Shown piece by piece: positions 1-8,200 of a DNA stretch of 18,418 nt. The stretch is from DATDPY01 sp964395765 (GTDB taxonomy: Bacteria > Bacteroidota > Bacteroidia > Cytophagales > Cyclobacteriaceae). A program made the position numbers and the translations under genes. A model generated the notes under the pieces. The model saw only the letters and a program-made list of their open reading frames with translations, made no database searches and had not been told where the DNA came from. The stretch lies in the NCBI GenBank assembly GCA_964395765.1, contig CAYNCU010000069.1, forward strand, positions 1 to 18,418, given 5' to 3'. The stretch's first letter is position 1; every line of letters starts with the position of its first letter.

Positions 1-478
1 TAAATATCTGCTGTGCTTCTTCGTCCTCCACCGGGGCCTGTTGTACCATAACAGGGGCAGGAGCTACCTTTGTATCTTCACTTACATTTATATCCAGATC
101 CACCTTAACATCTTTGGCGATTTCCTCGTCATTAGCCACCGTAATGATTGAGGGTTGCTGAACCTTTGGCGGAGGAGGGGGCGGTTGTTCAGTGGGCGGA
201 ATTTCAATGGTTTTCTCAAAATTAGCGTCAATGGTACCCAGCTTTACGGCTTTTCCCGAATCATAAAACTTATGTTCAAAGGCTGTTATTACCAGAAACA
301 TACTTAGGCATAAGCCAATGCTCAAAAACAGACTCGAATTTCTTTGGTCATTCTTAGTTCTGTCTTCCTTAATGGTCAGCACATCATGGAGACCAGGGAT
401 TGGAACAGTGCTATTACCACTGTTGGTCGGTGACAGGTTTTTATTTCCTACATCATCTCTTCGATCCTGATTTTTCAT
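1..478 (-). CDS. tonB: TonB-family energy transducer, second tandem copy (3' end beyond window)
   Basis: The frame reads open from an ATG at 478-476 to the left edge, giving 159 residues without a stop; the C-terminal TonB domain must lie outside the window. Visible parts are a long hydrophilic N-terminal tail (about residues 1-48), one membrane segment (about 49-66, SLFLSIGLCLSMFLVITAF), a proline-rich stretch (EIPPTEQPPPPPPK, about 92-105) and an acidic periplasmic arm. From the membrane segment on it matches the complete tonB at 708-1385 very closely, including identical KTIEIPPTEQPPPPPPK and KDVKVDLDINV blocks, so the two are tandem paralogues. Proteins of this family span the inner membrane and pass proton-motive energy from ExbB/ExbD to outer-membrane receptors. 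The cytoplasmic tail is about 34 residues longer than in the neighbour. A terminator at 654-680 separates the copies, so this one probably has its own promoter, which I could not identify. Confidence 0.9.
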   Translation of the reverse strand, partial: MKNQDRRDDVGNKNLSPTNSGNSTVPIPGLHDVLTIKEDRTKNDQRNSSLFLSIGLCLSMFLVITAFEHKFYDSGKAVKLGTIDANFEKTIEIPPTEQPPPPPPKVQQPSIITVANDEEIAKDVKVDLDINVSEDTKVAPAPVMVQQAPVEDEEAQQIF

Positions 479-653
479 AGTTCAAAAAGTTTTGATTTCA
501 ATAATTAAAACAATGGTTCCTTAAAAGGATTTAAACATACTTCTAAAAATATTAACGAAATATGATATAAGTTAGTTCCGGTTATATGGGGCCAAAATTC
601 CGTTTTTAGAATATACTGGCCGATTATTGATCTTTTAACCCACTTAAAAGGGC
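479..653. other. Intergenic region between tandem tonB genes
   Basis: This AT-rich stretch separates the terminator of the upstream tonB from the ATG of the second tonB. A promoter for the second copy is expected here. I found no exact TAnnTTTG with a correctly spaced TTTG on the minus strand. A 63-codon open frame across it (505-696, minus) runs through the terminator hairpin and is probably not a gene. Confidence 0.5.
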
Positions 654-680
654 AAAAAAAACCCCGCTTTTGAGGCGGGG
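654..680 (-). terminator. Rho-independent terminator of the upstream tonB
   Basis: Read on the minus strand, CCCCGC (680-675) pairs with GCGGGG (667-662) across a 7-nt loop and is followed directly by eight T residues (661-654). The six-pair stem is all G-C. It lies 27 nt after the stop codon of the tonB gene at 708-1385, the usual place for an intrinsic terminator. The opposite strand lacks a matching T run after the stem, so it acts in one direction. Confidence 0.9.
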
Positions 681-707
681 TCGTATTTTCCTTCAAATTC
701 TATTTAA

Positions 708-1385
708 TTAACCTAATTTAAACACTACAGGCAGCACCATACGAACCTTAACAGGGCGTCCTCTTTGTTTCCCGGGGTTCCATTTCGGGGCATCCTTGAT
801 CACATCCACAGCGGCTTCATCGCAACCTGCCCCGATGCCTTTGATGGATTTTACGTCGGTTAGCGTACCATCCTTGTCAACCACGAACTGAACATAAACT
901 TTACCCTCAATACCCATGCGGCGTGCCTGGGCCGGATATTTAAGATGTTTGCTGATATATTCGTAAAAAGCCTGCATCCCCCCGTCAGGAGTGGGCTGGT
1001 CTTCAACGATGGTAAATATCTGTTCAGCTTGTTCTTCCTTAACAGGTTCCTGCTGAACAACTACCGGAGCAACCTTGGTATCTTCATTTACATTAATATC
1101 AAGGTCTACTTTCACATCTTTTTCGATATCCTTGTCATTGGCAACCTCCACGATCTGTGGTTGTTTGATCTTGGGAGGAGGAGGAGGGGGCTGTTCGGTA
1201 GGTGGAATTTCGATAGTTTTATCGAATTGTTCATTCACCTGCCCAAGGTCCATATGCTTCCCGGTATCATAAAATTTGTATTCGAATGCTGTGATACTGA
1301 TCAGCAGGCTGCATACAAATCCTATGTTCAGGAAGAGGAAGGCCTTTTTGTTTAGGTCGACTTTGGGGTTCTTTTTAGCTTCCAT
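708..1385 (-). CDS. tonB: TonB-family energy transducer, complete copy
   Basis: This 225-residue protein has a short basic N-terminus, one membrane anchor (about residues 15-33), a proline-rich segment (PPTEQPPPPPPK, 61-72), an acidic arm with VDLDINVNEDTK (about 93-104), and a TonB C-terminal domain (about 136-225). The last includes the typical YPAQARRMGIEGKVYVQFVV stretch and a closing VVFKLG strand. Known proteins of this family link the inner-membrane ExbB/ExbD motor to TonB boxes of outer-membrane receptors. The start is an ATG at 1385-1383. The gene follows the VanZ-family gene after 67 bp that contain an exact -7 promoter box (1435-1442), and it ends at a strong terminator (654-680). 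A diverged second copy follows. exbB/exbD are not in the window, so the cognate motor and receptor are unknown. Confidence 0.95.
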   Translation of the reverse strand: MEAKKNPKVDLNKKAFLFLNIGFVCSLLISITAFEYKFYDTGKHMDLGQVNEQFDKTIEIPPTEQPPPPPPKIKQPQIVEVANDKDIEKDVKVDLDINVNEDTKVAPVVVQQEPVKEEQAEQIFTIVEDQPTPDGGMQAFYEYISKHLKYPAQARRMGIEGKVYVQFVVDKDGTLTDVKSIKGIGAGCDEAAVDVIKDAPKWNPGKQRGRPVKVRMVLPVVFKLG

Positions 1386-1434
1386 TACTTATAAATTTAA
1401 TTGATAATTCGCGATATAAAATTCCGCCAATTTA

Positions 1435-1442
1435 CAAAAGTA
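1435..1442 (-). promoter_or_regulatory. Candidate -7 box upstream of tonB
   Basis: On the minus strand this reads TACTTTTG, an exact match to the Bacteroidota -7 pattern TAnnTTTG. It lies 49 nt before the tonB ATG. No TTTG or TTG is found at the expected -33 position (about 1465-1468), so the promoter is only half supported. Confidence 0.3.
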
Positions 1443-1452
1443 GAAAATTTGA

Positions 1453-1839
1453 TTAATTAATTTTATTTTCGTGGAGATTTTTTTTAATGAAAACCATAAT
1501 AATCCCGAATAAAGCACCTAAACTGTCGGCCAGGACATCCAGGATATCGGGATCACGACCAGGAACATATTTCTGAAAAAATTCAATGATTATACCATAC
1601 CCGATGCTAATAATTATGGTAACAAGCCACGGCATGTATTTTCTGTTCCCGGGAAATAATGCGGCAGCCATGGAAATGTAAAACAGGATGGCGAATATGA
1701 CGAATAACAAAAAGTGAACAAATTTATCAAAATTCGCAATTTTAATAAAATCAACCCGGGCCACATAGCTTCCGGGCAACAAAGTGAGGACGAGAATGAT
1801 TACTGTCCAGATAATCAGAAGAAGTAAACTAAGTCGCAA
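1453..1839 (-). CDS. VanZ-family small membrane protein, TTG start
   Basis: This 128-residue protein is very hydrophobic, with four likely membrane helices (about residues 4-22, 40-60, 69-88 and 103-119). It carries VanZ-family signatures: DKFVHFLLF (about 39-47) in the second helix, and EFFQKYVPGRDPDILDVLADSLGALFG (about 86-112), matching the usual E-Q-PGR-D-N/D-G pattern. The founding member, VanZ, gives low-level teicoplanin resistance in enterococci. In this phylum such proteins are mostly of unknown function, and no resistance role should be assumed. No ATG is available upstream: the in-frame stretch back to a TAA at 1863-1861 offers only TTG (1839-1837) or ATT, so TTG is the most likely start. 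The gap to gcvH is 13 nt, which suggests one operon. Confidence 0.82.
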   Translation of the reverse strand: MRLSLLLLIIWTVIILVLTLLPGSYVARVDFIKIANFDKFVHFLLFVIFAILFYISMAAALFPGNRKYMPWLVTIIISIGYGIIIEFFQKYVPGRDPDILDVLADSLGALFGIIMVFIKKNLHENKIN

Positions 1840-1852
1840 TCGAATCGAGGAT

Positions 1853-2230
1853 TCAGGAAATTAAAGCACTATAGGCCTCTGCATTTAATAAATTAACAAT
1901 CCCGGCCGGATCAGAAATTTCAATTTTTACCATCCAGCCTTTACCATAGGGGTCCTTGTTAACCAATTCGGGCTGGTTTTCCAGTTCTTTATTATATTCA
2001 ATTATTTTTCCCGAAACAGGCATAAACAGGTCCGAAACCGTTTTTACCGCTTCAACGGTACCGAAAACCTCTCCTGCCTGTATTGTTTGATCCACTGTAT
2101 CCACTTCAATATAAACAATATCACCAAGTTCATTCTGAGCAAATTCTGTGATGCCAACAATCCCGGTGGTACCATCAATCTTTAACCATTCATGGTCTTT
2201 GGTATATTTTAAATTATCTGGGGAACTCAT
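1853..2230 (-). CDS. gcvH: Glycine cleavage system H protein
   Basis: This 125-residue protein matches the normal H-protein length. The N-terminal KYTKDHEWLKIDG, the middle GITEFAQNELGDIVYIE and the lipoylation site EAVKTVSDL are all clear. Lysine 63 is the residue expected to carry lipoate. The H protein shuttles the aminomethyl group between the P, T and L proteins of the glycine cleavage complex in the cytoplasm, and can also take part in lipoate transfer. The P, T and L genes are not here, which is usual because gcvH is often separate in this phylum. It begins with ATG 48 nt after sprA and has no visible promoter, so it is probably transcribed from upstream, together with the VanZ-family gene that follows. 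Confidence 0.97.
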   Translation of the reverse strand: MSSPDNLKYTKDHEWLKIDGTTGIVGITEFAQNELGDIVYIEVDTVDQTIQAGEVFGTVEAVKTVSDLFMPVSGKIIEYNKELENQPELVNKDPYGKGWMVKIEISDPAGIVNLLNAEAYSALIS

Positions 2231-2278
2231 AAAAAGTTTATTTGGTTTAAAAATACTATCTATTCATAATAAAAAAAA

Positions 2279-5200
2279 CTATTGAGCTAAACTAAAACGA
2301 ACCTGAACACCCACGGTTGTGGTAGATTGTTTAAAGGTATTCGAGATCAGCGGATTATTGATATTCCGCACCAAAAAAAGCTCGGTGCTTAACTTGTCAT
2401 TAAGCATGTATTTGATTGTGGGACGTAACTGGAATACAGTATTTCCCCCTGTTATTACACTCAAGTCGTTAATTTTTCGCTGAACCGTTTTCATGTTTCT
2501 TATCGCAAAAGTCGTCCTGAACTGGATATCATTTTTCAGTACAATGGTTGCTCCCTGATATTTAAAAGGTAGTTTCATATTGCTTTTGGTATATCCAAGA
2601 TCAATTGAAAACTCTTTATTGTCTACTTCGGTAACCTGCGAATTAGAAATATTTAAAGCCAGATCCCGGGACAGTTTATAATTAACCTGGGCCGAAAATT
2701 TGCTCTTGGTCCGAAGATCGATTCCGACAAGTGGTGCAAATGTTTCGGAAATCACCGCCTGCCCGATGACATATACCGGCACGGGTTCCCCGTTTTCATT
2801 AAGTACAAGACCAGGTTGGAAATTGTCGATTGAATTGCCAAGGTCAATTCCATTTTCGTAATCCAGGGAATTGGTGTAATTGCTGACATTATAGGTTGAA
2901 CTGTAACTATGTGTAATATTAATGGACGAAAATACGTTTTGAAGGGCTGGAATCTTACTTAATCCGGCATAATCAATACGCCAGTTAGGAAGTGGAATCT
3001 TCGGGAAACTGGTAAGCCCGATTTTTAAAGGGTCCCTCCCGGTATAGGCAGCCAGGAAGGCCGGAATGATCACATCCTGGGAATTAGCTTTAAATTCTGC
3101 TTTGGGGTATAGGGCGTTAAGCCTGTCACGGATAACTTCGCGTTCATTTACAAATTGGTTGAATATCGGGTTATTATTATCCTTATCATCTTTGGAAAAT
3201 GCCGTACTTATTGAAATAATCGAGATACTGTAACTCCCTGTACGTGTAGGGGCGAGGGACTGCGGTGCTTGAAGTACCGTTCCGTTTGCCAATGTATCAG
3301 GCCCGTATCGGAATATTTCCTGGTAATTATCCATTTGCTTCTTACTGGCGGCGATTTGAATTCTGAAATCATTAAAAGGCTCAATCACCCCGGTTACACT
3401 AAAATCATTGTTCAGGAATTGAGTAAAAGGGAAAGTCAGGTATTCACTCCTTGCCAGCCAGTTCTTATCTACCATCTTTTGTTTAATATTGATATCCTGG
3501 CTTCCGAGAATAAATCCCCATCCAGGGGATGAAAATGTTGAATCCATTCCGAGCAGAAATGGTCTCGGCAGGAAACCGGGAAGAACCGTACCTCTCTGAT
3601 TGTTAATGCTGAAATTGACCGATCGCAACATCATCAGTAAGCGCAAAAAGCCCTTTACTCCTTTCAGCTCCCTGTGAACCGTATTGGTCGTATCGGCCTT
3701 CGTTTTTTGATTAGACCGCCGGCTTCTGGGTGGGCTGTTAATAGATCGAAGGAATTTCCATTTATTATAGAGTTTTACAAAATCTATTTTACCGTTAAAA
3801 TTATAATTCCGGGAATTCTGGGCCGTATTCCCCAAGGTGTCAGCCTGATCGATAGCCCCGGCCGTCCAAATGTAACCGGCATCGTATCGGATGTCTGCAT
3901 TAGTCCAGTCGAGGAAAGGGATCTTGGATAGAGGTACCTGGTAAGTAAGACCTATATCCTGATCGAAGTTTTTAATTCGCCCGAAATGTTTCAGATTGGT
4001 TAGAATGGAGTCTTTCTTTTCCGTGGTGTTTATTTCACCGGAAGGTTCATCCACAACAGCATTGGCATGAGCGGTATAATCAAGAGACAAGCTTTTCGTC
4101 AGGTTCCATCGAAAACTGTACATCCGGTTAAAATCGTAATACTTTTGGAAGGTAGGTAGTATGCCGTTCGTAGTAAGATCGGAATTCCTGAGCTGGGTTT
4201 TTACATATTGCCGGTCAATATTCCAGGATATATTCAGATTAGAAAATGTAGGTGAGAAATTGAAATCCCGGATCAGTGCCAGGTAATTCGATTTGAAAAG
4301 TTTAATATTTTTAAACGGTTCAACCGAAACGGGCTTCGGGTTGAAATTATAGGTAATCCCGGCCCGCATACTTTTATTTATGTACTCGGCACGGTAAATA
4401 TTATGCTGACTTGTTTCCGAATAGGCATAGGTTAACGAAAGGTTTTCGATATCATAAATATGGCTTTTTGCATCCGGGTTGGTTCTTATTTTGCCGACGT
4501 TGGTAAAATTAAAACCTCTTTGGGTGGTTCTATCGAGCACAAGATTTTTGTAATTGTCCCTTTCCAGGGTAGATGGAAAACTCAGGAGGGAGGCTTCGAG
4601 AGGAACATCCGGGTCGAGCGGATCGTATTCCGGCGTAATGTTCGTCCGCCCATAGCTCAGGTATAATGGAATCTTCAGCCCCCATTTTTGCGGGAAAAAT
4701 TTTTCCAGGGCCACATTTCCCGCCAAATCATATTCGAGGGTGGACTCCCTGGTTCGTTCTGATATATTTTGCTGTATGGTGCCAAAGCCAATGGAGGTAT
4801 AACGGGCATTTCCGCTTACAGTGGCAAAATCGGCAAGCTTAACATTGGCCCTGGCATTAGCCGCCCACCCAGCTTTTTTATCAAAGTCGGTAACACGGAG
4901 TTCATTAGCCCATATCGTAATATTCCTGGGCGCCTGGTCGGGCGTTTTGGGATTTCGTATACCGATCATGAGTGTTTGGATGGAACTAAGTTCCGGACGA
5001 CCTACGACGGTGACCTTATATTGATTGATCTGCTTTACGAAAGGAAGACTGATATTGAAATTAAGTCGGTTTCTTTCCGATTTTAATGCGTAGAGATCAT
5101 TCAGTGCAATATCAATATTATTGGCAGCCGGCCATATTTCATCCGGCGTTGTTGATCCGGGCGGAGTGATTACAAGCGGGACCTCAATTTCATAATAATT

Positions 5201-8200
5201 ATCGGTATAATCCGTGCCCAGTCGTAGAAATGCAGTCACGGTGTCTTTAAAAGTTTGCGGTGATTCCGCATGGAAAAACATCTTTAATCGTCCATAGCTG
5301 ATAAGATCAAGTGTAACATCCTTGAATACAGCCCTGGAATCACCGTCTTCAAGGTTTTGAACGTTTAGTTTAAGAGCCTGTTCGTTATTACGTCTGTATA
5401 CCGGAGAAGTATTATCAATATCCTGTTTAATCCCCGGGGGAAGAACATAAGGTATTTTATTATCTGCAGAAGAGCCATTGGCTTCGTAACTGACTACGGA
5501 AACCGTAAAATTCGCATCATAATTCTCAGGAGGCTGATCCAATTCTTTATCCCTTAGGTTCCCGGAATAAATTCTCCACTGTGAGCCGGCCAGTTGAAAA
5601 TTATCAAAACGCAACACCACAGGTTGTGAAAACCCGGTAAGTACGGTTCGCATAAACTGAATGGATTTGAAGCCGCTGATATTTCCTTCTACCCGAGTAG
5701 GTTCCTTAATCGGAATCCTGAATAAATACCAGCTTACCTGGTCCCCGTTTACCGTATTGGTAACTTTATCGACGATATTGTTTTTGCCCACTGCCAGTTG
5801 CCCTGGTTTTAAGTCCACTTCATATTCATAATATTCTTCAAGGTCACTGATGGTATTATCGCCGTTAACGTCTTCATTATCAGGGATCGTACTTCCTACC
5901 GGTGGAATTCCCCCCGAGTTCGTCGAAATAGGGGAATTATTTTCCATGCCGTTGTAATTCTTATATCTTTCAATGATCTTGGCATTCTCTGCATCGAGGT
6001 CGCTGCCTAAGAAATAATGAAAATCATCTGCAGAAGGATCTTTTTTAATTTCATTTAAAGCATCGGTGGTCACGTTTACTTTGCTGATAAAATCTTTAAA
6101 ATAAGAATCTTCATCTGCGTCTTTCAGTCCGTCCAGGCCAACATCCTGGTTGTGTCTGGCAGAAGCGGAATTGTCAAAAGCATTGGTTAGATATTGTTGC
6201 GTAGTTACCCTGCCCCATGCATTTTCGGTGGTTCCCTGTGTACCTCCGTCGGCAGGCAAGCCGTTTTCAAATGCATGCCTGCCGTCTTTCATTAAGTCTT
6301 CCGAAATGCTTCCCAGGTCAAAGAGTAGCTTACCTCCGGTAGAATTGGCCGTAGGTGGGTTCACACCGTCATTGATCTGACCTCTTGGATTTGATAAATC
6401 GCCGTTGGTAACGTCGATGAAGGGATCCATAAGCCAGAACTCAATGTACTGAATATTGGTCTTATCAAAATCAACATCAGACGGAACGGCGCGGGTAATC
6501 CCGCCCCAGTTATCTTTCGGGTCGGGCAACTGTCCCTTACTGGTTAGATTCGGGTTATAATTATACGGGCCTCTTTCTGAGGGGTAATAAGCGAGGTCGA
6601 ATATCGCTTCATTGGTATTTACCACTTCAGGGTCGCGGTTCCTGAATATTTCCTGAGGGCTGACAGCCCGTACATAATGATTCTTCAGGTCTTCATCGGT
6701 GATATTCCTGGGCTTGTTGGCTCCTGCAGTCCGGTAAAATATATTGTCGATAATATACCAGGCCATTTTGGCTCTTTTAAAATTGATGGAAAGATCATTC
6801 TGCATCTGGCTTCCCCCGTCGAACAGGTTATCGCTTCTTTTTGGGGTAGCGGCCAGTTTCCACGACTGCACATTTCCGCCCAGGTTATAAGGAGTGATTG
6901 CCGATTCAAAATCATCGATATACGATGTTCCCTGTCCCTGTACAATATTGGAAGTGCCGGGGATCAACTGTGCGACTTCCGAATTAAAGGTCAGCACGGA
7001 CGGTTCCTTTGTGGAAATAAAAGGAATCATATTCACCATTTTGGTAAGGAACCTCGAATCACTGCGGTAATTATAATCGAGTCCCCATTTGGAGTTTCTC
7101 ACCGGTTCACTGCCGATACTTACCCGGGATACCAACGGCCGTTCATTGTAATAAAGGTAGGTCGCTCCCAAACTCATATTGTCATTAAATACATAATCCA
7201 GCCGGGTTCCGAAAAGACTTCGGGCCTGGAAGTTGAACAGGTCGCTCTGTTCATATTGTATCTGAATTGGTTTCCCCGAATTCAAAACCGACTGGTTAAT
7301 GATACTCACCTTACCAAGGTTATAGTCCACCCGGTAATCCACGCCTTCTGTAAGAGGAATGTTCCCGGCAATCACCCGAACTGAATTTTGCGCTATGTTA
7401 ACGCCGGGTAAGGAAATATCGGAGGAAGAGCCACCGACCACGCGGCCGACCAGATAGAATTTATTTTTGGCGGCGTCCAGTTCGGCGTCCGATTTTGTCG
7501 CATTATAGAGAGTATCATATACATACTTATCAATGAATTGTTGTTCATCGGGGTCGAATTTGGCCTTAAGGTATGATCCGAATGGTTCCAGAACCGGGAA
7601 TATCACGTCACCGTAAGCGGAATTAACCGTTGCCCCTTCTACATAATCAAAAACACCATCCGGCTGGGGATCGCCATTGGAATTCAACCTGTCAAGATTG
7701 AAAAGCTGTACCAATGGAATGTCCTTGGTGTGTCTGCCTTCATGCAGGCTCGGATTATCGATCCCCGTTTTATCATCCCTGTAGATAATCCTTAATTCGA
7801 AACCATCCTTGTTAATTTGGGAGGAAGTGATATTATATACATTCTTCATCATTAAATCCCAGGAGGGCACTGCAGTATTCACCTTGGATGGCCGGAGAAG
7901 TTTCAGATAAATCACCTGGTTATCTGATACGTTCTGGTAATCTTCCGTCAGTTCTCCTACTTTATATCTTTTCCCGTTATAAGTATATTCATAGGACACA
8001 GCCAGTGCTTCGTCGTCTTGCAGCTTGCGATAAAGGGAAATATAACCCAGTTGCGGGTTAATCGTATATTCGTTCGCATCAAGTTTCCGGGCTGCGGTAA
8101 TCACCTCATAATCCGTGGATTTAACAAGGTTGAATTTATTATCCAGTACTGTACTCGTATTATCGACGGTTCTTACATTTGCATCGCTGGTCAGGGAGGC

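Noticed and set aside
505..696. 63-codon minus-strand open frame after the first tonB terminator
   Set aside because: It runs through the terminator hairpin and its T run, has no recognisable domain, and lies where the promoter of the next tonB should be.
945..1355. 136-codon plus-strand frame opposite tonB
   Set aside because: It is the complement of a well-recognised TonB coding sequence; its Gly/Arg run (LGRRRRGLFGR) is just the reverse of the proline-rich stretch.
1453..1839. Glycopeptide resistance gene
   Set aside because: VanZ-family membership alone does not imply resistance; no other van genes are present and the context is housekeeping.
6677..7384. 235-codon plus-strand frame opposite sprA
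   Set aside because: Antisense to an intact and well-supported SprA region, with no promoter and no familiar motif.
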